From: Acidobacteriaceae bacterium
GTDB taxonomy: Bacteria; Acidobacteriota; Terriglobia; Terriglobales; Acidobacteriaceae
Assembly (NCBI GenBank): GCA_003139095.1
Contig: PLHW01000062.1
Coordinates: 1-64,000 of the forward strand
Length of the DNA: 64,000 nucleotides
Direction: 5' to 3'
Both the position numbers and the translations under genes were made by a program. The notes beneath the pieces are model-generated. The model worked only from the letters and a program-made list of their open reading frames with translations. It had not been told where the DNA came from and did no database searches. Positions 40,569 to 49,060 of this stretch are shown here, piece after piece (the first letter of the stretch is position 1; the number at the start of each line of letters is the position of its first letter).

Positions 40569-41351
40569 ATGAACTACAGCACTCTCACACTTTCGTTTGA
40601 TGGCGGCGTGGCTACGCTCACGCTGAACCGGCCGGAGAAGCGGAACGCAATCAGCTACGAGTTGATTGCGGATTTGCTGCAAGCGCTTGACGAGGTGAAG
40701 GACTCGTCCGCACGCGTGTTGATTTTGACGGGGGCAGGGAAGGCGTTTTGCTCGGGGATGGATTTGGAGAATCTGCAATCGCTGATCGGGCGCACGCCGG
40801 AGCAAAACGTAGAAGACTCGCAGACGATGGCGAGTTTGTTTCGGACACTTTACGAATTTCCCAAGCCGACGATTGCGGCGGTGAATGGGCCGGCTATTGC
40901 GGGCGGGACGGGGGTTGCGCTGCTGTGCGACTTTACGCTGGCCGGGCCGGAGGCGAAGTTCGGGTACACGGAAGTGCGGATCGGATTTGTGCCGGCGATC
41001 GTGTCGACGTTTCTGCTGCGGCAGGTGGGGGAAAAAATTGCGCGCGATCTGCTGCTGACGGGACGGATCTTCGATGCCGACGAAGCTCTGCGGATTGGGT
41101 TGGTGAAGGAGATCGTGCCGCAAGAGAAACTGATGGAACGGGCGCGGGAGTTGGCGGGGCAACTGCTGGAGTGCAGTCCGATGTCGCTGGCGTATACCAA
41201 GAAATTGCTGGCCGATCATGGACGCGAGGAACTGGACGCGGAAATTGACGCGGCCATCAAGGGAAATGCGGGCATTCGATCGACGGCGGATTTTCGTGAA
41301 GGCATCTCGTCATTCCTGGAGAAGCGAAAGCCGAGATGGACGGGACGATGA
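40569..41351 (+). CDS. Enoyl-CoA hydratase (methylglutaconyl-CoA hydratase-like)
   Basis: The 260-residue protein is a full-length crotonase with TLTLNRPEKRNAISYEL, the first oxyanion motif AFCSGMDLENL, NGPAIAGGTGVALLCDFTLA and the Glu-containing FGYTEVRIGFVPA. The C-terminal helices end SSFLEKRKPRW, typical of active hydratases. With the carboxylase and HMG-CoA lyase-like genes it would hydrate 3-methylglutaconyl-CoA in leucine catabolism; other enoyl-CoA substrates are possible. The thioesterase gene begins within its last codons (ATGA at 41348). Confidence 0.88.
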   Translation: MNYSTLTLSFDGGVATLTLNRPEKRNAISYELIADLLQALDEVKDSSARVLILTGAGKAFCSGMDLENLQSLIGRTPEQNVEDSQTMASLFRTLYEFPKPTIAAVNGPAIAGGTGVALLCDFTLAGPEAKFGYTEVRIGFVPAIVSTFLLRQVGEKIARDLLLTGRIFDADEALRIGLVKEIVPQEKLMERARELAGQLLECSPMSLAYTKKLLADHGREELDAEIDAAIKGNAGIRSTADFREGISSFLEKRKPRWTGR

Positions 41352-41818
41352 GCGGCGAACCTTCGCACGGCATTGTGAGTGGGCGCGGAATTGGGGACGC
41401 GGGCGGGGCGGTGAACGAGACACGCATTCGCGTGCGCTACGCGGAGACCGATCAGATGGGCGTGGTCTACCATTCGAATCATTTCATCTGGTTTGAAGTG
41501 GGGCGGGTGGAACTGCTGCGCCAACTTGGATTCAGCTACAAAGAGATGGAGACCAATGACGACTGCTTCATTGCGGTGGTCGATGCGCGATGCCGATACA
41601 AGGCGCCGGTGCATTATGATGACGAGGTTTTAGTGCGCACGTTTTTGAAGCACGTGCGGGAGAAGGTGATTCACTTCGGGTACGAGTTGCGGAGCGCCGA
41701 GGGCGGGCGATTGCTGGCCGAGGGCGAGACGACGCACATTGTGGCCGATGCGCGAATGAAGCCGCGCAAGCTGCCGGAAAAGTATATGAAAGTGTTTCGA
41801 GGAGCGGTCGGAAAATAG
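41348..41818 (+). CDS. Acyl-CoA thioesterase (4HBT/YbgC type)
   Basis: A hot-dog-fold thioesterase: RVRYAETDQMGVVYHSNHFIWFEVGR contains the catalytic Asp of the YAETDxMGVVYH motif, followed by the long helix and the five-strand sheet. It would hydrolyse an acyl-CoA, perhaps relieving accumulation in the preceding degradation pathway. The start is uncertain: ATG 41348 overlaps the hydratase stop as ATGA; an in-frame ATG at 41336 and a GTG at 41411 are alternatives, the last giving the usual short N-terminus. The catalytic domain itself is complete. Confidence 0.87.
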   Translation: MSGEPSHGIVSGRGIGDAGGAVNETRIRVRYAETDQMGVVYHSNHFIWFEVGRVELLRQLGFSYKEMETNDDCFIAVVDARCRYKAPVHYDDEVLVRTFLKHVREKVIHFGYELRSAEGGRLLAEGETTHIVADARMKPRKLPEKYMKVFRGAVGK

Positions 41819-41857
41819 GGACCGCGGCGGGGAACGAAGACTGGGAGCGAAGGGCGA

Positions 41858-42160
41858 GTGCAGGAATTTTTATACATACTGCGGCTGGTGCGCGGGGATA
41901 TGTTAAGCATAGGGCCGACCGCCGAGGAACAGGCTGTTGTGGCGGAGCACTTCGCGTATCTTCAGGATCTGAACGCGAAGGGTGTCATCATTCTGGTGGG
42001 GCGCACGCTGACCACCGACGAACACACAATGGGCCTGGCCGTGTTCCGGGCGGAATCGGAAGAGGCCGCGCGCAAAATCATGAATGGCGATCCGGCCGTG
42101 ACGAATGGAGTGATGTCGGCAACGTTATTTCCGTTCAAGGTCGTGCTGCACGGGAAGTGA
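41858..42160 (+). CDS. YciI-like protein
   Basis: The 100-residue protein starts at a GTG with GGGAG/AAGGG upstream. It has the ferredoxin-like YciI pattern: FLYILRLVRGDML, then AEHFAYLQDLNAKGVIILVGRT with the conserved His, and GLAVFRAESEEAARKIMNGDPAV. YciI proteins bind small ligands; some act as dehalogenase-like or lactonase-type enzymes, and many have unknown roles. It lies 39 nt after the thioesterase and 18 nt before hutH, so it is part of the same transcript. Confidence 0.83.
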   Translation: MQEFLYILRLVRGDMLSIGPTAEEQAVVAEHFAYLQDLNAKGVIILVGRTLTTDEHTMGLAVFRAESEEAARKIMNGDPAVTNGVMSATLFPFKVVLHGK

Positions 42161-42178
42161 GAAACGAAGCCGGCGGAA

Positions 42179-43726
42179 TTGGGAACACATTTGCAAGCTC
42201 TCCACATTAGCGGAAACGATTTGACCCTTGAAGCAGTGCGGGAGGTCGCGGCGGAGAAGCGGCCAGTGCTGCTGGCTCCGGACGCGCGCGAGGCGGTGGG
42301 GCGGGCGCGCGCGGTGGTCGACAAGCTAGTCGCGAACAATCAGGTCTCCTACGCGATTACAACCGGCGTGGGCCGATTGAGCGACGTGCGGATTGCGGGC
42401 GAGCAGATACGCGAACTGCAAGTGAACCTGATTCGCTCGCATGCGGTGGGCGTGGGCGAACCGCTGGCGACGGCGGAAACGCGGGCGATGATGCTGCTGC
42501 GGGCGAATTCGCTTTCGAAGGGCAACTCGGGCGTGCGGGCCGCGGTAATCGACACGATTTGCGAGATGCTGAATCGCGGTGTGACTCCGATGGTGCCGTC
42601 GCAGGGAAGCGTGGGAGCGAGCGGAGACCTGGCCCCGTTGGCGCACCTGGCGCTGGCATTGATGGGAGAAGGCGAGTGCATCGACGAGAAGGGCGCGAAG
42701 GTGGCGAGCGCGGAGGCGCTGAAAGCGGCGCAGATCAAGCCGGTGGTGCTGGAGGCGAAAGAGGCGGTTTCGCTGATCAATGGCACGCAGGCGATGCTGG
42801 CGATTGGCGCGCTGAGCCAGTTGGCGGCGGAGCGGCTGGTCGATTCGGCGGACGTGATCGGTGCGATGGCGTGCGACGCGCTCCAGGGGACGAATGTGGC
42901 ATATGACGAGCGAATTCAGCAGGCGCGGCCGCATGCCGGGCAGATAAAAAGCGCGGCGAATTTGCGGCGGCTGCTGGAAGAGAGCGAGATTCGGTACTCG
43001 CATCGCGACTGCGGACGGGTGCAGGATGCCTATTCGTTGCGCTGCATTCCGCAGGTGCATGGCGCGGTGCGCGACACGCTGGCGCACTGCCGCGCGGTGT
43101 TTGAAACGGAGATGAACTCGGCTGTGGATAATCCGCTGGTGTTCGTGAAGAATCCGAAGGCGATGGACGGCGAGGGCGAAGTGCTCTCGGGCGGAAACTT
43201 CCATGGCGAGCCGGTGGCATTTGCGCTGGATTTTCTGGCGATTGCGTTGAGCGCGCTGGCGGGCATCAGCGAGCGAAGGCTGGAGAGGCTGGTAAATCCG
43301 GCGCTGAACGAGGGCTTGCCGCCATTTCTGGCGCCGGGGGCGGGATTGAATTCAGGATTCATGATGCCGCAGGTGACGGCGGCGGCGCTGGTGAGCGAGA
43401 ACAAAGTGCTGGCGCATCCGGCGTCTGTCGATTCGATTACGACCTCGGGAAACAAGGAAGATTTTGTTTCGATGGGAATGACGGCGGCGAACAAGCTGAC
43501 GAGGATCGTGGGCAATACGCGCAACACGCTGGCGATTGAAGCGATGGCGGCGGCGCAGGCGCTGGATTTTCTGGCGCCGCTGAAGACTTCGAAACCGCTG
43601 CAGCGCGCGCATGCGGCGATTCGCAGTGTGTGCGCGACGATGCAACAGGATCGCGTGATGTATCCGGATTTCGCGCGGATTGCGGAAGTGATTGCCAGCG
43701 GAAAATTGGCTGCCGTTTTGGAGTAA
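42179..43726 (+). CDS. hutH: Histidine ammonia-lyase
   Basis: The 515-residue protein contains the MIO-forming triad Ala147-Ser148-Gly149 in GSVGASGDLAPLAH, preceded by the Tyr loop (SYAITTGVGRLSDVRI) and followed by QDAYSLRCIPQVHGA, ENKVLAHPASVDSITTSGNKEDFVSMG and FLAPLKTSKPLQ. It deaminates histidine to urocanate. The start is a TTG at 42179 because no ATG lies near the conserved N-terminus. The Tyr loop reads VGRLSDVRI where histidine ammonia-lyases usually have GFGxFxxxxI, so an aromatic-amino-acid variant is possible but the histidine enzyme is most likely. Other hut genes are absent nearby. Confidence 0.9.
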   Translation: MGTHLQALHISGNDLTLEAVREVAAEKRPVLLAPDAREAVGRARAVVDKLVANNQVSYAITTGVGRLSDVRIAGEQIRELQVNLIRSHAVGVGEPLATAETRAMMLLRANSLSKGNSGVRAAVIDTICEMLNRGVTPMVPSQGSVGASGDLAPLAHLALALMGEGECIDEKGAKVASAEALKAAQIKPVVLEAKEAVSLINGTQAMLAIGALSQLAAERLVDSADVIGAMACDALQGTNVAYDERIQQARPHAGQIKSAANLRRLLEESEIRYSHRDCGRVQDAYSLRCIPQVHGAVRDTLAHCRAVFETEMNSAVDNPLVFVKNPKAMDGEGEVLSGGNFHGEPVAFALDFLAIALSALAGISERRLERLVNPALNEGLPPFLAPGAGLNSGFMMPQVTAAALVSENKVLAHPASVDSITTSGNKEDFVSMGMTAANKLTRIVGNTRNTLAIEAMAAAQALDFLAPLKTSKPLQRAHAAIRSVCATMQQDRVMYPDFARIAEVIASGKLAAVLE

Positions 43727-43776
43727 GTCCGTCCCGCACGGACACATTTTTGTCCAATCGCTGCACATGTGTGCAG
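43727..43776 (+). terminator. Terminator-like hairpin and a separate inverted repeat after hutH
   Basis: GTCCGT (43727-43732) and ACGGAC (43738-43743) pair with a 5-nt loop and are followed by ACATTTTTG, a plausible terminator. A second inverted repeat CTGCACA/TGTGCAG (43761-43767 and 43770-43776) with a 2-nt spacer looks more like an operator half-site pair. Confidence 0.7.
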
Positions 43777-43899
43777 TGGACGGATGGCAAAAGCTGTTTA
43801 CAGAGCCCCTTCTGATGCTTTAGACTCATTGCCGCTTTGTGCTACGCCCCCAGGCACATCAAGACTGAATAGGTTTACCCTGAGTTTCCACTCAAAATG

Positions 43900-43940
43900 G
43901 AAAGTTGAACGGATAGAAAGTTAACCACAGAAAGCTAACC
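43900..43940. promoter_or_regulatory. Three GAAAGTTAACC direct repeats upstream of a secreted propeller gene
   Basis: GAAAGTTGAAC (43900-43910), GAAAGTTAACC (43916-43926) and GAAAGCTAACC (43930-43940) are spaced 16 and 14 nt apart, about 50 nt before the start at 43990. They could be binding sites for an activator or repressor, or another short-unit array. Confidence 0.5.
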
Positions 43941-43989
43941 GAGCCGGATCGCAAGACCTTCGGTTAACCAGAACATAGGGGATCAAAAC

Positions 43990-45621
43990 ATGCGTGGATT
44001 TAGTATGAGCAAGTGCATCTCGGTGGCAGCGTCGGCGATGGCTGTCGCGATACTGATGGGTGCGAGCGCGCTTTTGGCGGGCGCCCAAACTGCCGTCACA
44101 ACCTATCACTACGACAATTACCGCACAGGATGGAATCCGAACGAGACGACGCTGACGCCGGCGAATGTGAAGAAGCCGGGCTTTGGGCGGCTGGAGACGG
44201 TGGCGCTGGACGACCAGGTCGACGGACAGCCGCTGGTGGTGCCGGGCGTGATGATCACGGCAGGCGCGTACCAGGGGACGACGCACGATGTGGTGTATGT
44301 GGCGACCGAGGGCAATACGGTGTACGCGATCGACGCGCACAGCGGAACGGTGCTGCTGAAGCCGAATTTCGGGACGCCGGTAAGGTATCCGCTGGGATGC
44401 GGCAACAACGGTCCGAATGTCGGGATCAACTCGACGCCGGTGATCGATACAGGGAGCAACACGCTGTATGTGATGGTGTATACGCAGGGAAGCGCGCCGA
44501 CCTACACACTGCACGCGCTCGATCTGGGAAGCCTGACGGATAAGGTTGCGGCGCAAACGGTGGTAGCGTCGCACACGCTGACGAACGGGACGACGTTCAA
44601 TTTCAACGCGAAGTATCAGCGGCAACGGCCGGGGCTGCTGCTGGCAAACGGCAGCATCTATGCGGGGTTTGGAAGCTTCTGCGATTTTTCGGCGAACTTG
44701 TCACGGGGCTGGCTGCTGGGCTGGACGGCGGGCACGCTGGCGCCGTTTCCCTCGAACCAGTTGAACGACCTGCAACCGACCGATCACGACACATTTTTTC
44801 TGTCGTCGATCTGGATGTCGGGATACGGGCTGGCGGCCGACGATGCGGGCAACATTGTGTTCGTGACCGGCAACTCCGACGCGAACAGCTATGACGGGGT
44901 CACGAATATTCAAGAGAGCGTGGTTAAGGTCAACTCGACGCTGACGACGGTGGTGGATTTGTTCACGCCAGACAACCAGGTGTCGCTTGACCAGGGCGAT
45001 GTGGATTTTGGATCGGGAGGCGTGCTGGTGCTGCCCGACCAGCCGGGGTCGATCCCGCACATGGCGGCAGCGGCGGGGAAAGACGGGAACCTGTACTTCA
45101 TGAACGAAGACAATCTGGGCGGCTACTCGCCGAACCAGAACAACGTGCTGGGAACGTATTCGATCGGTGGGTGCTGGTGCGGACAGTCCTACTATCAGGC
45201 GGCGGATGGGACGGGCCGGGTGGTGGCGAGCGGGGGCACGCAGGTGCGGCTGTACCAGGTGCAAACTTCTCCGAAGGCCGCTCTGAATCTGCTGGAGATA
45301 TCCGGGTACATCAACGGAGGACAAGACCCAGGATTCTTTACGGCGATCTCGTCGAATGGAACGAGCAACCCGGTCATCTGGGCGGTGTCACGTCCGAAAG
45401 GCTCGGGCAAGAACCCGCTGTTTCTGTATGCCTTCGACCCGAACGCAAAGAACAACAAGATGAAGCAGCTTTTCTCTTTGAGGGCCGGCTCCTGGCCGAA
45501 TCTGGGCGGGAACTCCAACCTCGCCCCGGTGGTGGCGAACGGCGAGGTATTCGTGGCAAGCTACAAGACGCTGGAGATCTTCGGTTTGGCGGGCGGAAAC
45601 GCGAAAGCGAAGAAGCACTGA
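43990..45621 (+). CDS. Secreted PQQ-like beta-propeller protein
   Basis: The 543-residue protein has a signal peptide (to about residue 33, ending LLAGAQ). It has propeller blades with repeated tryptophan-docking-like strands: DVVYVATEGNTVYAIDAHSGTVLLKPNFG, NTLYVMVYTQGSAPTYTLHALD, RPGLLLANGSIYAGFGSFCD and LFLYAFDPNAKN. NYRTGWNPNETTLTPANV at the start is common in Acidobacterial secreted PQQ-like proteins. No PQQ-binding Cys-Cys or metal site typical of dehydrogenases is clear, so a non-enzymatic or unknown role is likely. It ends in a strong terminator. Confidence 0.82.
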   Translation: MRGFSMSKCISVAASAMAVAILMGASALLAGAQTAVTTYHYDNYRTGWNPNETTLTPANVKKPGFGRLETVALDDQVDGQPLVVPGVMITAGAYQGTTHDVVYVATEGNTVYAIDAHSGTVLLKPNFGTPVRYPLGCGNNGPNVGINSTPVIDTGSNTLYVMVYTQGSAPTYTLHALDLGSLTDKVAAQTVVASHTLTNGTTFNFNAKYQRQRPGLLLANGSIYAGFGSFCDFSANLSRGWLLGWTAGTLAPFPSNQLNDLQPTDHDTFFLSSIWMSGYGLAADDAGNIVFVTGNSDANSYDGVTNIQESVVKVNSTLTTVVDLFTPDNQVSLDQGDVDFGSGGVLVLPDQPGSIPHMAAAAGKDGNLYFMNEDNLGGYSPNQNNVLGTYSIGGCWCGQSYYQAADGTGRVVASGGTQVRLYQVQTSPKAALNLLEISGYINGGQDPGFFTAISSNGTSNPVIWAVSRPKGSGKNPLFLYAFDPNAKNNKMKQLFSLRAGSWPNLGGNSNLAPVVANGEVFVASYKTLEIFGLAGGNAKAKKH

Positions 45622-45645
45622 AACGCCTCCTTAGCGACGCGGACG

Positions 45646-45676
45646 GGCCGGGTGAATCCCTTCACCTGGCCTTTTG
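45646..45676 (+). terminator. Rho-independent terminator after the PQQ-like gene
   Basis: GGCCGGGTGAA (45646-45656) pairs with TTCACCTGGCC (45661-45671) with one G-T wobble and is followed by TTTTG. Confidence 0.9.
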
Positions 45677-45842
45677 TTCGTCCATTCCGGATGTGTAAAG
45701 ATTTGCGTCTTGACACCTGGGCCGCGAGTGGGGGAAACTCGCTTCCCCTACTCAGTTAGGTTTCTCCTCGGTTACTGTGGCGGACGATCATCGACCCGAT
45801 GAGAGGCTTTTGGTAGGGAAAATCTCTCTGGAGGGACACGAC

Positions 45843-46733
45843 ATGAATAAGAAACTCCCCTTGATTTGCGTTGTTCTGGGGTGTCTTTTGATCGCGGCGA
45901 ACGTGGCTGCGCAAACGGGCGACGTCACTATCAAATGTTCCGATGTCAAAGCTAAGGGAACCACGGAGGTCGATAGCTACGCCGTCAACAATGCTGGAGT
46001 GATTGCCGGCGACTACCTGGACTCGTTGGGGGCGCAGCATGGGATGATCCTGGTCAAGAAAACGCTGACCAGTTTCGATGCCCCAAACGGCGGCACGACG
46101 ATTGCGGCCTATGGCATCAACAACAACAACACCGTGGTGGGATGGTACGTGGATACGAACGGTGTGGACCAGGGCTTCACCTATGCCAACGGCACGTTCA
46201 CCTCGATCTTCTATCCGAAAGCGACGGGAACAGAGGCCAACGGGATCAACGATAACGGCTGGGTAGTGGGATCGTACACCGACACGAATGGAAACACGAA
46301 CGGCTTCTATTGGGATACGAAGAAGTATCACAAACTCGACGTCAAGGGAGCGACTTCGACCACGGTGTGGGCGATCAACAACTCGGGCGTAATGACGGTC
46401 TACACGACGGACCCGTCGTCGGGCCTGCCGATCGATGGCTATACGTATAGCAAGAAGAAGTTCACGGTAATGGATCCGCCGAACGCAGCCAACACGGCGA
46501 TTCACGGTATCAACAGCAACGGGGATCTGGATTTCACGATCTTCGATGCGAGCAGCAACCGGCATGGTGTGTTGTACCAGGCGGCCACCGCAACCTACAC
46601 GCAGTTCGACGATCCGAAGGGCGCGAACACGACGCGCGCCGATGGGATCAACGATTCGGACACGATGGTGGGGCGGTATTCGCCATCCTCGGGAACGCCG
46701 CCGAACGTTGGCTTTGAGTGCACGGCGAAATAG
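45843..46733 (+). CDS. Secreted HAF-repeat protein
   Basis: From the ATG at 45843 (GGAGGG 8 nt upstream) the protein is 296 residues with a signal peptide cleaved after NVAAQ. It contains at least five HAF-type repeats of the form A-x-G-I-N-D/N-x-G-x-V-V-G-x-Y: AYGINNNNTVVGWYVD, ANGINDNGWVVGSYTD, VWAINNSGVMTVYT, IHGINSNGDLDFTI and ADGINDSDTMVGRYS. These extracellular repeat proteins are typical of Acidobacteriota and have no assigned activity. It has its own terminator and is probably monocistronic. Confidence 0.85.
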   Translation: MNKKLPLICVVLGCLLIAANVAAQTGDVTIKCSDVKAKGTTEVDSYAVNNAGVIAGDYLDSLGAQHGMILVKKTLTSFDAPNGGTTIAAYGINNNNTVVGWYVDTNGVDQGFTYANGTFTSIFYPKATGTEANGINDNGWVVGSYTDTNGNTNGFYWDTKKYHKLDVKGATSTTVWAINNSGVMTVYTTDPSSGLPIDGYTYSKKKFTVMDPPNAANTAIHGINSNGDLDFTIFDASSNRHGVLYQAATATYTQFDDPKGANTTRADGINDSDTMVGRYSPSSGTPPNVGFECTAK

Positions 46734-46763
46734 ATTCGTTTTGACGGAGCCGATTCGTTTTTG

Positions 46764-46803
46764 ACCTCAAGGGTCGGGTTTATGGCCCTTGAGGTTATTT
46801 TTT
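46764..46803. terminator. Bidirectional terminator between HAF-repeat and HD-domain genes
   Basis: ACCTCAAGGG (46764-46773) pairs perfectly with CCCTTGAGGT (46786-46795), followed on the plus strand by TATTTTTTG. The stop codon of the minus-strand HD gene (46795-46797) overlaps its right arm, so the hairpin can serve both converging genes. Confidence 0.9.
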
Positions 46804-47370
46804 GATTTCGCTCCCTTCCAGACCAAGCGCCGCCGCGACGGTCTTCATCGCCTGAATGCAGAAGGCGATGTGCTCTTCCAGCTCAATCCCAAGATCGGCA
46901 GCGCCGTTGATGATGTCGTCGCGATTCACACTACGGGCGAACGCTTTATCCTTCATTTTTTTTCGCACGGACTTGGCTTCGACTTCGGCGAGCGATTTGC
47001 CGGGCTTGACGAGGGCGCAGGCGATGATGAATCCGGCTAGTTCATCGCAGGCGAACAGTGTTTTCTCCATGGCAGTGAGGCGGGGCACACCCGTGTATTC
47101 GGCGTGCGACAGGATGGCGCGACGGACCTCCTCGGAGTAGCCGCGTGCGGCGAGAATCTCATTGCCGCGGTAGGGATGATCCTCGAGGCTGGGATATTTT
47201 TCGTAATCGAAATCGTGGAGAAGGCCGACGATGCCCCAAAGTTGCTCGTCGGCGCCGGTCTTGCGAGCGTAGGCGCGCATGCAAGCCTCGACGGCAAGCG
47301 CATGTTTCCGAAGGCTTTCCGATAGGGTGAACTCAGTTAGTAAACACCAGGCGGGGTCGGTGCGATTCAT
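46795..47370 (-). CDS. HD-domain hydrolase
   Basis: From the ATG at 47370 the protein is 191 residues. It has the HD signature: His in ESLRKHALAVE, His-Asp in IVGLLHDFDYEKYP, a further His in LEDHPYRG and SHAEYTGVPRLT, and the later Asp in LFACDELAGFI. The family (COG2316-like) hydrolyses phosphate esters of nucleotides or related molecules; the substrate is not known. It converges with the HAF-repeat gene at a shared terminator and stands alone on the minus strand. Confidence 0.87.
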   Translation of the reverse strand: MNRTDPAWCLLTEFTLSESLRKHALAVEACMRAYARKTGADEQLWGIVGLLHDFDYEKYPSLEDHPYRGNEILAARGYSEEVRRAILSHAEYTGVPRLTAMEKTLFACDELAGFIIACALVKPGKSLAEVEAKSVRKKMKDKAFARSVNRDDIINGAADLGIELEEHIAFCIQAMKTVAAALGLEGSEIKK

Positions 47371-47535
47371 GGTTTTATACCTGTTTTCTCCTGCATTTCG
47401 CCGTTTATTTACGGCTTTACTGGATAAACGCCGGGTTTCGCCGTCGTTTTTCCTTGACATCCACAGGCTGTATCCAGCAGATTACGCTTGAGTTGGCTTT
47501 GAGAGTAGCCCCTGCTCTGGCACTCCCAAAACCTG

Positions 47536-48081
47536 ATGGCCACAAATCTAGCTCCTGTTGATTCACGGGAAGTCGTCCGTTGCGATCACTGTCTACTGGT
47601 GCAATTCCGAACCAGCAATAGCTTATGCCGGCGTTGTCATCTGTCATTAGATGAGGACGAGGCGGCGCTTGCCGCCATGACGGCGGAACCGGAAGCACCT
47701 CGGGTCAATCACAATTCAAATGGACGCGGGCATTTGCACCTGGCGCAATCGATTCGTGCGCTGCGTCTGCGGAACGGCATGAGCCAGCGCCAATTGGCTC
47801 TGCGCATGTCGGTGCCACGGACTTACGTCTCTAAGATTGAAAATGAGAAGGCGACGCCGACGTTGTCTTCTCTGGAGCGTTTGGCGCGGGCGCTGGAAGT
47901 CAGCGTTCCAAGCCTGCTTTCGGGCGGCGAGCGCAGCCGGCAGGAAGAAGTGCGCGAATTGATGGAAGATCAATTTGTGGCAGAGGTATTGCCGTACATC
48001 TCGCAGTTGAATGGAATGCAGATGTCGAGCATTCTGGCGCAGGTGCGGGACTTGACGGTGCGTCCGCGGCGGACGGCATGA
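47536..48081 (+). CDS. XRE-family regulator with N-terminal zinc ribbon
   Basis: The 181-residue protein has two parts. Residues 15-35 contain a CxxC...CxxC ribbon (RCDHC ... LCRRC) likely to bind zinc. Residues about 67-125 are a Cro/C1-type helix-turn-helix (IRALRLRNGMSQRQLALRMSVPRTYVSKIENEKATPTLSSLERLARALEV). The C-terminal 50 residues are helical and may dimerise. It should bind DNA as a dimer; the ribbon could sense metal or redox state. The gene stands alone between a minus-strand HD gene and a terminator at 48208. Its targets cannot be read here. Confidence 0.9.
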   Translation: MATNLAPVDSREVVRCDHCLLVQFRTSNSLCRRCHLSLDEDEAALAAMTAEPEAPRVNHNSNGRGHLHLAQSIRALRLRNGMSQRQLALRMSVPRTYVSKIENEKATPTLSSLERLARALEVSVPSLLSGGERSRQEEVRELMEDQFVAEVLPYISQLNGMQMSSILAQVRDLTVRPRRTA

Positions 48082-48478
48082 TGCGGCGAGCATCGACGCG
48101 ACGGGCACCGATGCGACAATCCGATTGAAGTGCAGCGCGCGGTCGATGAGGGTTTTCGGCTGCGCTGCTGGGTTCACGATTTTTATCCGGGCGCACACCA
48201 ACTGAGCAAGCCGGAGTTCGCAATGACTCCGGCTTTTTTGTTTGGCCGGCGAGAAGCTCGGGTTTGTTGCCGCGGCAGGGGTCGTAAGTGCAGAGATTTG
48301 CACAATGACATACCTGTCCGCCATCGCTGCGCAATTGTTTGCACGTTTGCCATCAAATGTTCCTAAAACAGGACGCTTTCCGCTTGACCCGCCCTGCGGG
48401 ACAAGCTAACCTTCGGCCCACTGCCTGATTGTGGGGGAGTTGTTGGGCGAGAGTACCCGCTGGGCTGGAGAGGTGGTC
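48082..48478. other. Gene-free stretch with terminator and short palindromes
   Basis: After the XRE terminator (48208-48240) the 240 nt before the PEP-CTERM gene have GTGCA/TGCAC (48288-48303) and similar short inverted pieces. No supported gene is present; frames of 70-78 codons show no protein-like features. Confidence 0.55.
48208..48240 (+). terminator. Rho-independent terminator of the XRE gene
   Basis: AAGCCGGAGT (48208-48217) pairs perfectly with ACTCCGGCTT (48226-48235) and runs into TTTTTTG. It is about 127 nt past the stop. Confidence 0.92.
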
Positions 48479-49060
48479 ATGAAGATTTCTCAGATCTGTG
48501 TCGTCGCACTCCTGGTGGTTTTGGCATCGACGTTGGCGTTCGGAGATCCGATCGGCGATCCGAAGGTGATTGTCAAAGGAGCGAATGGAGATGTTCCTCT
48601 CGGCAAGTGCCCGCAGTGCGTTGGTGTCGGCTTCAACTTCAGCTTCACGATTCCGGCTGGTGGATCGGGCAGTTTGTATTTCACCAACGAGAGCGGAAAA
48701 AATTGGAGTTCGCTGAAGCTGATCGAAACGGGCGTCCCGGCGGCGGATGTAAGTTGCCACTCGCCGTTGTTTGCGAGCTGCAAAACTGAGACGCTGAAAA
48801 ACGGCTCAGTAGAGATTCTTCTCTCGAACGCCGGCGGCGGCCAAAACTGGAAAGATCATGGAATTTTGAATGGCCAGAATTTTGCGATTCAGTTCTCCTG
48901 CGTCGGCAAGAGCTGCTGGCCGGGCGGACTGAAGGTGAGCGGAACGGGATCGTCGGGGATGGGAACGATTCCGGAGCCGGCGACGCTGGGCCTGATGGCC
49001 ACTGGATTAGGCGCACTTTTCTCGCGCCGGAAGCGGTGGTTGAAAAAGTTCGCCGCTTAG
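48479..49060 (+). CDS. PEP-CTERM sorting-domain secreted protein
   Basis: From ATG 48479 (GAGG at 5 nt) the protein is 193 residues. It has a signal peptide ending STLAFG, a beta-rich body with four Cys residues (KCPQC, SCHS, SCKT), and the C-terminal sorting signal: Pro-Glu-Pro in TIPEPATLGLMATGLGALF, a hydrophobic helix and a basic SRRKRW tail. Exosortase cleaves after this motif to attach the protein to extracellular polysaccharide, so an exosortase/EPS locus must exist elsewhere. Its stop codon overlaps that of the convergent kinase gene by four bases. Confidence 0.88.
   Translation: MKISQICVVALLVVLASTLAFGDPIGDPKVIVKGANGDVPLGKCPQCVGVGFNFSFTIPAGGSGSLYFTNESGKNWSSLKLIETGVPAADVSCHSPLFASCKTETLKNGSVEILLSNAGGGQNWKDHGILNGQNFAIQFSCVGKSCWPGGLKVSGTGSSGMGTIPEPATLGLMATGLGALFSRRKRWLKKFAA

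Noticed and set aside
47417-47698. Minus-strand frame of 93 codons across the XRE start
   Set aside because: Antisense to the zinc ribbon of the XRE gene, without ribosome site or domain.
48260-48420. Riboswitch in front of the PEP-CTERM gene
   Set aside because: Short inverted pieces are present but I could not fit any known riboswitch core or terminator/antiterminator pair.
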